Assembly: GCA_022009975.1 (NCBI GenBank)
Contig: CP091733.1
Coordinates: 196,001 to 260,000, forward strand
Source of the DNA: Phocaeicola vulgatus
GTDB taxonomy: Bacteria > Bacteroidota > Bacteroidia > Bacteroidales > Tannerellaceae
Direction: 5' to 3'
DNA: 64,000 nt
Numbering within the stretch: position 1 is the first letter of the stretch; the number at the start of each line of letters is the position of its first letter. Position numbers and translations under genes: made by a program. Of the stretch, positions 40,090 to 51,142 are shown in pieces. The notes under the pieces are model-generated. The model did no database searches and was not told the DNA's origin. It saw only the letters and a list, made by a program, of their open reading frames with translations.

Positions 40090-41631
40090 TCATTTCACTT
40101 TATCGCGAACATCTTTTAAGATGCTCTGTAATTCGTAAACGATTTCAGGATTTTCTTTTGCTACGTTCTTTTGCTCGTAATCTGATGCAACATGGTAAAG
40201 CTGTGGCTCCATTAAATAACCGGTTTCAACCGATTCACTCTCCATAATGGCTTCTCCACGGCTTGGCTCGATGTATTTCCATTCTTTCGTGCGGACAGAC
40301 AAAGCATGGTTCAACGCTTGTTCAATCACCCAAGGACGATCGGCATTGTCTTTTCCCAACCAAGTGTCCAAATGGTTCCTGCTATCAATGGCTGCTCCTT
40401 TGGGCAAACGCACTTGCAGCAGGGAAGCGAATGATGCAAACCAGTCGATTTGGGAAACCAATGCATCCGATACGGCTGCCTTATGGATTTCTTTCGGCCA
40501 TCTGACAATAGCAGGAATACGCGTTCCACCTTCAAAAGCACTGTATTTATTCCCACGAAGTGGGCCAGTCGGACGATGGCTGCCCAACTTGGCAACGGCT
40601 TCGTCTGCATATCCGTCATCTACTACAGGACCATTGTCGCTTGATAAGATGATGATTGTATTATCGGCTATTCCTAAGTCATCCAAAGTCTTCAGCAACT
40701 GACCGACTGTCCAGTCGAACTGGACAATGGCATCTCCACGAAGTCCCATCGGATTCTTTCCCCGGAAACGTTCGTGCGGGAAGCGAGGCACATGCACGTC
40801 GTTGGTCGCAAAATACATAAAGAAAGGTTTGTCTTTGTTGGCTTGGATGAATCCTTGTGCGTGAACTAAAATGGAATCGGCAATGTTTTCGTCTTTCCAT
40901 AAAGCCTTTCCGCCCCCTTTCATATAACCAATTCGACTGATTCCATTCACGATGGATTTGTCATGCCCGAAGCTGGGTTTTAAATTGTAGAGGAGTTCAG
41001 GATTGTCTTTCCCTGTCGGCTCGCCGGGGAAATTGGCTTGGTAGCTTACTTCAATCGGTGCAGAAGGGTCATAGTTAGCCACTTGCCCGTTTTCTATAAA
41101 TACACAAGGCACACGGTCTGCGGTGGCAGCCATGATATAATGATAATCAAATCCTAAATCACCCAAGGCTGCTGGCAGAGGAGCGTTCCAGTCCTGTTCA
41201 CCTGTCTTGTCGCCTAATCCTAAGTGCCATTTGCCGATTGCAGCAGTCGAATAACCAGCCGCTTTGAAAAGGTCAGCCATGGTAAACTGTTCCGGGCGGA
41301 TAATCATTTTGGCATTTCCGGCAGCAATGTCAGTGTCGGGTCTGCGCCAAGCATATTCGCCAGTCAGCATGGCATATCTTAAAGGAGTGCTTGTGGAAGC
41401 AGTAGCATGGGCTTGCGTGAACCGGATTCCTTCATTTGCCAAGCGGTTCACATTGGGAGTTTGTACACGGGTCGCTCCGTAACATTCCAAGTCTCCATAA
41501 CCTAAATCATCCGCATAAATGAAGATGACATTCGGCAATTCCTTGCCAGGCACTGTTCGTTTCTGTTGTGCTTGCAAAGCAGGAGGCAATAAAAAAGAAG
41601 CCCCCAAAGCAATAAATAAAGTCGATTTCAT
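40090..41631 (-). CDS. exported sulfatase, serine-type
   Basis: An S1-family sulfatase of 513 residues with a signal peptide (LFIALGASFLLPPALQA). The metal-binding start NVIFIYADDLGYGDLECYG and the maturation motif STSTPLRYAMLTGEY are visible: the residue to be turned into formylglycine is a serine (S-T-P-L-R), so it needs the radical-SAM maturase anSME, which is not in this window. Further signatures are AIGKWHLG and the SSDNGPVVDDGY block. Substrate (host mucin, glycosaminoglycan or plant sulfate ester) cannot be told. No polysaccharide-utilization genes are adjacent. Confidence 0.93.
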   Translation of the reverse strand: MKSTLFIALGASFLLPPALQAQQKRTVPGKELPNVIFIYADDLGYGDLECYGATRVQTPNVNRLANEGIRFTQAHATASTSTPLRYAMLTGEYAWRRPDTDIAAGNAKMIIRPEQFTMADLFKAAGYSTAAIGKWHLGLGDKTGEQDWNAPLPAALGDLGFDYHYIMAATADRVPCVFIENGQVANYDPSAPIEVSYQANFPGEPTGKDNPELLYNLKPSFGHDKSIVNGISRIGYMKGGGKALWKDENIADSILVHAQGFIQANKDKPFFMYFATNDVHVPRFPHERFRGKNPMGLRGDAIVQFDWTVGQLLKTLDDLGIADNTIIILSSDNGPVVDDGYADEAVAKLGSHRPTGPLRGNKYSAFEGGTRIPAIVRWPKEIHKAAVSDALVSQIDWFASFASLLQVRLPKGAAIDSRNHLDTWLGKDNADRPWVIEQALNHALSVRTKEWKYIEPSRGEAIMESESVETGYLMEPQLYHVASDYEQKNVAKENPEIVYELQSILKDVRDKVK

Positions 41632-41704
41632 ATTATCCGTGTTTTATCTGCGTCAAAAGTACGGAATTTATTGTGAAATGCCGTTTTTTCCCGTATGAAA
41701 TATA

Positions 41705-41712
41705 TATCTTTG
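41705..41712 (+). promoter_or_regulatory. -7 box for purL
   Basis: TATCTTTG, 45 bp before the ATG. The -33 region is unclear. No purine riboswitch is visible in the short leader. Confidence 0.5.
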
Positions 41713-41756
41713 CACTATTCTAATCAACATACGATTATCAATTAACTTGAACATAT

Positions 41757-44700
41757 ATGATTCTATTCTTTCAATCTCCAACAAAAACCGTGTTAGCTGT
41801 AGAGACTAAACATGCGTTTTCTGCGGAAGACACACAGAAACTTGTATGGCTTTTCAGTGAAGCCAAACCGGTTGAATCTGAAACCCTGAATGGATGGTTT
41901 GTAGGTCCACGCCGTGAAATGGTCACACCATGGAGTACAAATGCTGTTGAAATCACCCAAAATATGGGCTTGGATGGCATCCTCCGAATCGAAGAATATT
42001 TCCCGGTTGCATCTGGAGAAGCTGAGCATGACCCAATGCTTCAACGTATCTACAATGGATTAGACCAAGAGATTTTCACTATCAGTAAAAAACCAGACCC
42101 AATTGTTTATATTGAAGACTTGGAGGCTTACAATGTACAGGAAGGTTTGGCACTGAGCGATGAGGAAATTGCCTATCTGAAAGAAGTCAGTGAAAAAATA
42201 GGCCGCAAATTGACCGATAGTGAAGTATTCGGTTTCTCTCAAGTCAATTCAGAACATTGCCGCCATAAAATCTTTGGTGGAACTTTCATTATCGACGGTG
42301 AAGAGAAAGAAAGCTCTCTGTTCAACTTAATCAAGAAAACATCTAAGGAGAATCCGAATAAATTGGTTTCTGCTTATAAAGATAATGTAGCATTCAATGA
42401 AGGTCCAGTCGTTGAGCAGTTTGCTCCGGAATGTGGTGACCGTCCTGATTTCTATACAACGAAGAATATCCAAACAGTTATTTCTTTGAAGGCGGAGACA
42501 CATAACTTCCCGACTACAGTTGAACCGTTCAATGGTGCGGCAACTGGTTCGGGTGGGGAAATCCGTGACCGTTTGGGCGGTGGTAAAGCTTCTTTGCCAT
42601 TGGCTGGAACAGCTGTATATATGACTTCTTATCCTCGTACCGAAGGTGCACGCGAATGGGAAAAGGTATTGGATCCACGTCCTTGGTTGTATCAGACTCC
42701 GGAACAGATTTGATAAAGGCTTCCAATGGCGCTTCTGATTTCGGTAACAAATTTGGCCAGCCTCTGATTTGTGGTTCTGTTTTGACTTTCGAACACGAAG
42801 AAAACCAGAAGCAATTTGCATACGATAAAGTAATCATGTTGGCAGGAGGTGTCGGTTATGCTAATAAACGCGATGCCTTGAAAGGTGATCCGAAACCGGG
42901 AGAAAAAGTAGTTGTCATTGGTGGTGATAACTATCGTATCGGCATGGGCGGTGGTGCAGTCTCTTCTGTGAACACAGGTCAATACACGAGCGGCATTGAA
43001 TTGAATGCTATCCAGCGTGCCAATCCGGAAATGCAAAAACGTGCAGCGAACGTGATTCGTACAATCGCTGAATCAGACGAGAATCCAATCGTTTCTATCC
43101 ATGACCACGGTGCTGGCGGGCATTTGAATTGTTTGTCTGAATTAGTGGAAGCTACGGGTGGACATATTGACATGAGTAAATTGCCTATTGGCGATCCAAC
43201 CCTTTCTGCAAAGGAAATCATCGGCAATGAAAGCCAGGAAAGAATGGGCTTGTTGATGGAGGAAAAGGATGTGGAACGTGTAAAACGTATCGCAGACCGT
43301 GAACGTGCTCCTATGTATGTAGTCGGAGAAACGACTGATGATATGAAGTTCGTTTTTGAACAGGCTGATGGAGTTAAACCGATTGATATCAAATTGGAAT
43401 ATATGTTTGGTAAACCACCACGTACGATTATGCGCGATAATACTGTAGTGGAAACATATCAGCCGGTTGTTTACAAAGAATCAGAACTTCACCATTATTT
43501 GGAAAATGTACTTCAGCTGGAAGCTGTGGCTTGTAAGGATTGGTTGACTAACAAAGTAGACCGTTCTGTTAGTGGCAAGGTGGCTCGCCAGCAATGCCAA
43601 GGCGAATTACAATTGCCTTTGAGCGACTTGGGTGCGATGGCTTTGGACTATCGTGGAAAATCAGGTATCGCTACCGCAATTGGTCATGCGCCACAGGTTG
43701 CAATGGTGGATCCGGCAGCTGGTTCAGTAATGGCTATTGCGGAATCTCTTACCAATATTGTCTTTGCTCCTTTGACAGACAAGTTGGAAGGCGTGTCGCT
43801 GAGTGCAAACTGGATGTGGCCTTGCCGAAACGAAGGAGAAGATGCTCGTCTGTATAAAGCAGTCGAAGCCGCTTCTGATTTTGCTTGTGCTTTGGGTATC
43901 AATATACCGACTGGAAAAGACTCTTTGTCTATGACTCAGAAATATGGAGATAAGAAAGTCCTTTCCCCGGGAACTGTAATCATTTCCGCAGGTGCTGAAG
44001 TGAGCGATGTTCGTAAGATTGTTTCTCCGGTATTGGCTCATGAAAAGAATTCCCACATATATTATATAGACTTCTCGTTTGACACGTTGAAGTTAGGTGG
44101 TTCTGCCTTAGCTCAGACATTGAACAAATTAGGAAACGAAGTGCCGACAGTGAAAGATCCGGAATACTTTACAGATGCGTTTAATGCTGTTCAAGATGCC
44201 ATAGAAAAAGGTTTGATATTGGCTGGACACGATATTTCTGCTGGTGGTATGATTACTACCATGTTGGAAATGTGTTTTGCAAATGTAGAAGGAGGTTTGG
44301 AAGTCAACTTGGACAAGGTAGCAGAAAGCGATATCGTGAAGATTTTGTTTGCTGAAAATCCGGGAATCTTGGTTCAGGTGAAAGAGAAGAAGGCATTCGA
44401 GAAATTGATGATGGATGCAGGCATTGGTTTTGCTGAAATTGCTAAACCGACAAGCGAACGTCATATCTTGGTGTCTAAAGACGGTATCCAATATCATTTC
44501 GGTATTGATTATATGCGTGATGTTTGGTACGAATCTTCTTATAAATTGGATATCAAGCAGAGCGGTAACACTTGTGCTGGCAATCGTTTCGAGAACTATA
44601 AGATGCAGCCATTGGAATTCAAGTATAACAAGAACTTCACAGGCAAATTGGCTGATTATGGTTTGACATTCGACCGTAAAGGAAGAAGTGGTATAAAAGC

Positions 44701-45445
44701 TGCTGTCATCCGTGAAAAGGGTTGCCAGTGTGAACGTGAAACTTCTTATGCTCTTTATTTGGCTGGTTTCGATGTGAAAGATGTTCACATGACAGACTTG
44801 GCTTCTGGTCGTGAAACTTTGGAAGATGTCAACATGATTGTATTCTGTGGCGGTTTCTCTAACTCCGATGTTTTGGGCTCTGCCAAAGGATGGGCTGCAG
44901 GCATTCTGTTTAACGAGAAAGCAAAGAAAGCAATCGATAACTTCTATGCTCGTGAAGATACCTTGAGTTTAGGAATATGTAATGGTTGCCAGGTAATGAC
45001 TGAATTGGGCGTTGTTTATCCGGAACACGAGAAGAAGTACAAGATGTTACATAACGATTCCCATAAGTTTGAATCTAACTTCGTTACTTTGGAAATTCCG
45101 AAGAACCATTCTGTTATGTTCGGCTCTTTGAGCGGAAGCAAGATTGGCGTTTGGATTGCACACGGAGAAGGAAAATACAGCTTCCCATACGAAGAGAAGG
45201 ATTATCATATCGTAGCTAAATATAATTATGAAGGTTATCCTGCTAATCCAAATGGCTCTCCTTGGTCAGTAGCAGGCGTATGTTCTCATGATGGTCGTCA
45301 TTTGGCAATGATGCCGCACCCGGAACGTGCAATGTTCCCATGGCAATGTGGTTATTATCCTGCAGATCGTCGTGATGATGAAGTGACTCCATGGATTGAA
45401 GCATTTGTTAATGCAAGGAAATGGATTGAAGCCAATAAGCATTAA
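41757..45445 (+). CDS. purL: phosphoribosylformylglycinamidine synthase, frame broken
   Basis: Large single-chain FGAM synthase of purine biosynthesis, about 1,230 residues, with a fused glutaminase domain as in E. coli. Visible: SQVNSEHCRHKIFGG and LKAETHNFPTTVEPFNGAAT of the synthase half, then GASDFGNKFGQPLI, and at the C-terminus the glutaminase with nucleophile in GICNGCQVMTELG and His-Glu in MMPHPERAMFPWQCGYYP. The frame breaks at 42709-42711; one added T restores TPEQILIKASNGASDFG. The second part starts in another frame only because of this. Single gene, divergent from the sulfatase. Confidence 0.97.
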
Positions 45446-45498
45446 TCATGGCTTTTTCAAGTAGATAAACACTGTTATTTATTTAATAATTTATCAGT

Positions 45499-45660
45499 AA
45501 GGGGCTGTGTCAAAACGAAAGTTTTGATGCAGCCCCTTTAAGGTGTGTCAGAATTAGCAAAAAGGAAGGCACTGAGGATGAGACCGACAGGAGTTTACTG
45601 ATATAAATGACTGAGGTCGAATTCCGAAAGTAACGCAGCAGTTTGCAATTATGACACACC
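45499..45660. repeat. MITE-like intergenic element, full copy 2, with GGGGCTG hairpin
   Basis: Hairpin AAGGGGCTG ... CAGCCCCTTT with inner arms CAAAAC-GAAA-GTTTTG, then a 119-bp segment (45542-45660) with the same inverted ends as copy 1 and the same orientation. It lies between converging purL and murQ. Confidence 0.85.
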
Positions 45661-45673
45661 GCCTCTTTTCTTA

Positions 45674-46487
45674 TTATTTGTGCTTGATATTATCCAATGC
45701 TTTTTTGACAGATCCATAGAGAAGCAACTTCTCTTCGGCTTCATTGTATGGAATGCCGGTTTCTTCCATAATCATGCGTGTGCCTCGTTCAATCAATTTC
45801 TTATTTGTAAGTTGCATATTCACCATCCTGTTTCCTTTTATTCGTCCCAATTCAATCATGATGGTGGTGGAAATCATGTTTAAGATCATCTTTTGTCCTG
45901 TTCCGGATTTCATTCGTGAGCTTCCGGTTACGAACTCAGGACCAACTATCATTTCTATGGGAATATCGGAGACTTCTGCCATTGGAGAATTCGGATTACT
46001 GCAAATGCACGCAGTAAGTATTCCATTTTCATGCGCGTTTTTTAGTGCGGCGATTACATAAGGAGTTGTCCCGGATGCCGCAATGCCGATAACAGTGTCC
46101 AATGAGTCAATCTTGTGTGCTTGCAGATCTTTCCAGCCTTGTTGCAAATCATCTTCGGCATTTTCAACAGCATTGCGCAATGCAGTGTCACCTCCGGCTA
46201 TGATTCCTATAACATGGCCTGGACCTACTCCAAATGTGGGCGGAATCTCTGACGCATCCAACACGCCTAAGCGTCCACTTGTTCCGGCACCAATATAAAA
46301 CAATCGTCCTCCTTCTCGCATTTGGCACAACAGCACTGACCAACCGCTCAATTTGAGGAATGGCATTCCGTACAACCAATGCTACTTTTTGGTCTTCTGT
46401 ATTAATGTCATTTAATAATTCTCGCAATGGCTTCTTTTCCAAGTTATCATAGAAAGAAGCCTGTTCTGTTATCTTTTCAAATCCCAT
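45674..46487 (-). CDS. murQ: N-acetylmuramic acid 6-phosphate etherase, frame broken
   Basis: Splits the lactyl ether of MurNAc-6-phosphate to give GlcNAc-6-phosphate and D-lactate in peptidoglycan recycling. Start at 46487 (MGFEKITEQASFYDNLEKKP), 25 bp after the kinase stop. The SIS domain is clear: LFYIGAGTSGRLGVLDASEI, PPTFG, VIGIAASGTTPYVIAAL and GSSRMKSGTGQKMILNM with the catalytic region. The frame breaks around 46324-46328; two added bases (or one removed) join the N-terminal 50 or so residues to the core. Total about 271 residues, as expected. Part of a MATE-kinase-murQ operon. Confidence 0.94.
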
Positions 46488-46512
46488 AATCAATCTTTTT
46501 ACACATTCATAA

Positions 46513-47346
46513 TCATAGAGAGAGGTAATCAATCAAGCCTTCCATCGGACTTTGAACAATTCTTCCCAATTTCATATTGCATTTAGCCGCAGCTTCTTCC
46601 AGTATGTCTTTAAAATGATAAGCAATGGATCCTACCATATTTACTTCATATTCCTCACATTCGAGAGGCAAGACGTTACGGCTAAAGAACGCAATAAAAC
46701 TATCCAATACCAATTTGTGCATAAGAGATTCGTGGATGTTTTCCTTTATAAATGGAGTGAATGAAGCCAAAAAGCGGTTGGGAAACGGCTGGCGATACAC
46801 CCGGTCGATTATTTCTCCCTCGGAATAGCCATATTGGAGTATGAATTTCTCCCTTAATTGATTGCCCAAAACTCCTTTTAATAAGCTACCTACCAATAAT
46901 TTGCCCAAAACAGCTCCGCTACCTTCATCGCCCAAGATAAAACCTAAAGGAGATATATGTTTGGTTATTTGTGTTCCGTCATAAAAGCAAGCATTTGATC
47001 CAGTTCCTAATATGCATGCAATTCCTGGCCGGTCGCCACATAAGCAGTGCACAGCAGCCATCAAGTCGGAATGGACTGTCACCTTTTCTATATTCAAACA
47101 CTTGCATAACAGGCTTCGGACTATTTCGGCTTTCCCGAATATACATCCTGCTCCGTAAAAGAAAGCACTTTCGGGGCGATAATTTCCCAATAAAGGAGAC
47201 AATACATTTCTGATTTCCAAATCCATCTCGTTTTCTGACAAGAAATAAGGATTCAGACCTTTGGACTTGCCTTGCCAAATCACTTTCCCGGATGAAACCA
47301 AAGACCAATCTGTTTTGGTGGAACCACTATCCGCTATTAATATCAT
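46513..47346 (-). CDS. BadF/BadG-type sugar kinase, probable N-acetylmuramate kinase MurK
   Basis: A 277-residue ASKHA-fold kinase of the N-acetylglucosamine kinase type. The phosphate-1 loop ADSGSTKTDWSLVS, the sugar-site region DLMAAVHCLCG, and the phosphate-2/adenosine region ACILGTGSNACFYDG plus LGDEGSGAVLG are all visible. On family grounds it phosphorylates an amino sugar. Because murQ follows within 25 bp, and MurK-MurQ pairs are known in Tannerella forsythia, MurNAc is the most likely substrate; GlcNAc or glucosamine are alternatives. Preceded by the MATE gene in one operon. Confidence 0.85.
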   Translation of the reverse strand: MILIADSGSTKTDWSLVSSGKVIWQGKSKGLNPYFLSENEMDLEIRNVLSPLLGNYRPESAFFYGAGCIFGKAEIVRSLLCKCLNIEKVTVHSDLMAAVHCLCGDRPGIACILGTGSNACFYDGTQITKHISPLGFILGDEGSGAVLGKLLVGSLLKGVLGNQLREKFILQYGYSEGEIIDRVYRQPFPNRFLASFTPFIKENIHESLMHKLVLDSFIAFFSRNVLPLECEEYEVNMVGSIAYHFKDILEEAAAKCNMKLGRIVQSPMEGLIDYLSL

Positions 47347-47380
47347 AAGTTTATATTTTTCATACGTTCGAACTGCTTAA

Positions 47381-48737
47381 TTATCCCATGTTGACTGACT
47401 GCCGCATCTGTTTTATCTTCTTATATACATAATAGAAGGCTGGTATCAAAAAGATATCAGCAAACAGCCATGCGGTTGAATCTCCAAAGCAGACAGCAGT
47501 ATATCCCCAAATCGGGACAGCTATTATGCTGACCAATATACGGGCTATCATTTCTGCAACACCGGAAAACATGGCAAGATTGGTAAAACCAGCACCTTGT
47601 ATCGAGTAACGTAAAATGCAAAGCAAACCAACCAAAGGGAAGAATACAGCGGCTACATGTAAGAAGAATGTTGCGTCCTTAATAATTTCTGTTTCTGATG
47701 GAGCTACAAATAGATAAAGTAGTTCACGTGAGAAAAGCATCAAGACTGCAAATGTGAAGAGTGCATAGGTAGACATCATTATGGTACTGGATTTTATGCC
47801 TTGCCCCACTCGTTCTGGTTTTCCTGCTCCGTAATTTTGGCCAACGTATGTAGCCATGGCAATTCCTATTGTCTCAAAAGGACATAAGAAAAACATCTTG
47901 ATTCGCATGGCTGCTGTAAATGCCGCTACGCACGCAGTTCCTAAAGCATTGTTCGCACTTTGAAGCATAATGCTGCCAATAGCTGTTATGGAAAACTGTA
48001 ATCCCATCGGAACACCAATGCCTAACAGGTTTTTCGCCAAATTCATGTCGAATCGATCTTCCCCTTTTTCCATCTGTATAATCGAAAAGTGTTTATACAT
48101 ATAGAAATAACATAATATGGCAGATAATCCTTGAGCTACGACTGTGGCGATGGCTGCTCCGGCAACACCCCAATCTAATATTACAATGCAGAAGAGATCC
48201 AGCAATATATTTAATAATGTAGAGAAGAGCAGGAAATAAAATGGTGTTTTGCTATCTCCCAATGCTCGAATAATGCTGGACAACAAATTATAGAAAAAGG
48301 TGCAAGGCACTCCTAAAAAGGTGATGAGCAAATAGAGATAGGCATTTCTAAAGATAGCTTCCGGTGTTTGCATCATTCGCAGGATTGAAGAGCAACAAAG
48401 ACTGGTTATTAAAGCTATCATGATAGACATAATTGCCGCCAAGCGCAAACCTAATGAGATATAACGTCGCATGGTCGTATAATCACGAGCTCCGAATTTC
48501 TGAGCAACCGGAATACCGAACCCGCAACAACAGCCGTTACAGAATCCTAAGATTAAAGATTACGGAAGTACTTGCTCCCACAGATGCCAATGCGTGAATA
48601 CCTAAGAATTTACCAACAATAGCAGCGTCAATTAAAGAATAGGTTTGCTGCAATAAATTACCCAACAGCAGAGGCAATGTAAAGTTAAAAATTAGAGGCA
48701 ACGGTGCGCCTTCTGTCATTTCTTTTGAAGAAGCCAT
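47381..48737 (-). CDS. MATE family efflux transporter, frame broken
   Basis: A multidrug/toxin extrusion transporter with about twelve membrane helices in two repeats, about 452 residues. The start PLPLIFNFTLPLLLGNLLQQ and VDAAIVGKFLG-like LIDAAIVGKFLGIHALASVG are typical, and the second half has GVPMGLQFSITAIGSIMLQS and MATYVGQNYGAGKPERVGQG. The frame breaks at 48555-48557; two added bases (or one removed) give the joining segment LILGFCNGCCCGFGIPVAQ. First gene of the operon that also encodes the sugar kinase and MurQ, but a role in sugar transport is only a guess. Confidence 0.9.
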
Positions 48738-48747
48738 CTGGTTTTAC

Positions 48748-48769
48748 TATTTTTGTGCCTGCAAAGGTA
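48748..48769. promoter_or_regulatory. overlapping divergent -7 boxes for ygbA and MATE
   Basis: TATTTTTG on the plus strand (48748-48755) points to ygbA; TACCTTTG on the minus strand (48762-48769) points to the MATE operon. Only 6 bp separate them, so the two promoters must compete or be co-regulated. Confidence 0.5.
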
Positions 48770-48796
48770 GAGAGAAAACAGTAATAAGAAGTATTT

Positions 48797-49102
48797 ATGA
48801 AGAAAAAAACTTCGAGGATAGAGAAAGAAAAGCTGGTCGTAAAAGAAATGATAGAGCTTTATTGTAAGAAAAAAGAGAAGAATAAAGAGCTTTGCGAAGA
48901 GTGTAAATCCTTGTTGGATTATGCTTATAAACGGTTGGACCATTGCAAATTTGGAGAGTATAAGAGCTCATGCCAAAAATGCCCTATTCATTGTTATAAA
49001 AAGGATATGAGGGAACGGATGAGGCAAGTTATGCGTTTCAGCGGCCCGCGAATGTTGTTCTATCATCCGGTTGCTGCATTAAAACATTTGCTCCAGAAAT
49101 AA
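48797..49102 (+). CDS. ygbA: YgbA-like 'nitrous oxide-stimulated promoter' family protein
   Basis: A 101-residue cysteine-rich cytoplasmic protein. Its E. coli relative YgbA is induced by nitric oxide, but its biochemical role is unclear. Seven or so cysteines cluster between residues 31 and 73 (CEECKSLL, DHCKFGEYKSSCQKCPIHCY), suggesting a metal or Fe-S site. The end MRFSGPRMLFYHPVAALKHL is the family signature. Divergent from the MATE operon with overlapping promoters. The symbol follows the family, not an experiment here. Confidence 0.85.
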   Translation: MKKKTSRIEKEKLVVKEMIELYCKKKEKNKELCEECKSLLDYAYKRLDHCKFGEYKSSCQKCPIHCYKKDMRERMRQVMRFSGPRMLFYHPVAALKHLLQK

Positions 49103-49108
49103 AAAGGC

Positions 49109-49183
49109 GGTGTGTCATAATTGCAAAATGCAAGGCACACCTTAAAGGGGCTGTGTCAAAACGAAAGTTTTGATGCAGCCCCT
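49109..49183. repeat. MITE-like element, internally deleted and inverted copy 3
   Basis: GGTGTGTCATAATTGCAAAA joined directly to TGCAAGGCACACC (33 bp in all), then the GGGGCTG hairpin (about 49146-49183). Compared with copies 1 and 2 it is inverted and lacks the middle about 90 bp. It lies between converging ygbA and fumarase. Confidence 0.75.
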
Positions 49184-49206
49184 CGTGTTTTATTTAGGGA
49201 ATATGA

Positions 49207-50852
49207 TTATTTCAATTTGCAGTCATTGCATCTTGCTTGAATCTGTTTGAAGAAATCATTACCTTTATTGTCCACCAAGATAAATGCAGGGAAGTTCTCA
49301 ACTTCGATTTTCCAGATAGCTTCCATTCCTAATTCAGGATATTCTACACATTCGATGCTCTTGATGTTGTTTTGTGCCAAAATAGCGGCCGGCCCACCAA
49401 TTGATCCAAGGTAGAAACCGCCATGCTTTTTACAAGCATCTGTAACAGCTTGGCTGCGGTTACCCTTTGCCAACATAATCATTGAACCTCCGTGAGCTTG
49501 GAATAAATCAACATATGGGTCCATGCGGCCAGCTGTAGTCGGTCCCATTGAACCACAAGCCATTCCTGCAGGAGTCTTAGCCGGGCCAGCATAATAGATA
49601 GGATGGTCTTTGATATATTGAGGCAAATCTTCTCCCTTATCCAAACGTTCTTTCAACTTAGCGTGAGCAATGTCGCGGCCAACAATGATAGTTCCATTCA
49701 ATGAGAGGCGTGTTGCTACTGGATATTTATCCAATTCCGCCAAATTTCGTTCATTGGGCGGTTCAAATCAATCTTGACAGCATTGCCTTCGCCTGCTTGA
49801 CGCAATTCTTTTGGGATTAATTCACCTGGATTCGCATCCAATTTCTCAATCCAAATACCGTCTTTGTTAATCTTACATTTTACGTTACGGTCTGCAGAGC
49901 AAGAAACACCTAAGCCAACAGGACAAGAAGCACCGTGGCGAGGCAAACGGATGATACGAACATCGTGTGCATAATATTTGCCACCGAACTGTGCACCTAA
50001 ACCGATTTTGTGAGCTTCTTCCAATACTTTCTTTTCCAACTCAACGTCACGGAAAGCACGTCCATATTCATTGCCAGTTGTCGGCAATTCGTCATAATAA
50101 CGAGTAGAAGCCAATTTGACAGTCAGCAAGTTCTTTTCAGCAGAAGTTCCACCAATCACAAATGCAATATGATAAGGAGGGCAAGCCGCTGTGCCTAATG
50201 TCTTCATCTTTTCAACCAAGAAAGGAACCAAAGTATCCGGATTCAAGATTGCTTTTGTCTCTTGATATAAATAAGTCTTGTTGGCAGAACCACCACCTTT
50301 AGTGACGCACAAGAATTTATATTCCATTCCTTCCGTTGCTTCCAAGTCGATTTGAGCAGGCAAGTTGCAACGAGTATTTACTTCATCGTACATTGAAAGC
50401 GGAGCATTCTGGGAATAACGCAAATTGTTCTCTGTATATGTTTTGAATACGCCTAATGACAAAGCCTCTTCATCACAATATCCAGTCCAGACCTGCTGTC
50501 CTTTTTCGCCATGGATGATAGCAGTACCAGTATCTTGGCAGAAAGGAAGGATTCCTTTTGCTGACACTTCTGCATTGCGCAAGAAAGTAAGAGCTACATA
50601 CTTGTCATTCTCGCTTGCTTCAGGGTCATTTAGGATTTTAGCTACTTGCTCATTGTGGGAGCGGCGCAACATGAATGAAACATCATGGAATGCTGCGTTA
50701 GCCATTGCTGTCAAACCTTCTTTAGCGATTTTCAGAATAGGTTTCCCCTCAAATTCTGAAACGGAAACATAATCTTTAGTAAGCAAATAATATTCAGCTG
50801 TATCAGGTCCCAAAGGGAACATCGGTTGATACTTGAATGGTGTTGTTGCCAT
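49207..50852 (-). CDS. fumA: class I fumarate hydratase, frame broken
   Basis: Interconverts fumarate and malate with an oxygen-sensitive [4Fe-4S] cluster; in Bacteroidales it works in the reductive branch that makes succinate and propionate. The single chain of about 548 residues joins alpha and beta parts. Alpha part: ILPFCQDTGTAIIHGEKGQQ (cluster cysteine), TKGGGSANKTYLYQ, and GLGVSCSADRNVKCKI; beta part: YPVATRLSLNGTIIVGRDIA, GPTTAGRMDPYVDLFQAHGG. The frame breaks at 49742-49744; one added base restores NEILAELDKYPVATRL. Promoter just upstream. Confidence 0.93.
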
Positions 50853-50906
50853 AGTATGATACGTTTAATATTTATATTGATATTGGTTGTCTAATCTAAT
50901 GACGTA

Positions 50907-50914
50907 CAAATTTA
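50907..50914 (-). promoter_or_regulatory. -7 box for fumarase
   Basis: TAAATTTG on the minus strand, with a TTTGG 21-22 bp upstream; 55 bp before the start codon. Confidence 0.5.
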
Positions 50915-51142
50915 CTCAAAATTCATGATATAAATCCAAACTATCCATTAATTTTGTGCAATTCTTTGGAAATGCAGATTTATAATTATATTTATAAAAG
51001 GCTTATTATATAAGCATTCACAACTGCAAAAAGAAAGAATTAACGAAATAATCTTAAAAAAATAAGGTTATCAGAAAATATTTAGTTTATTTTGTATCAG
51101 AATAAAAAGGAAGTATCTATATCCTTTCTAAATATATGAAAT

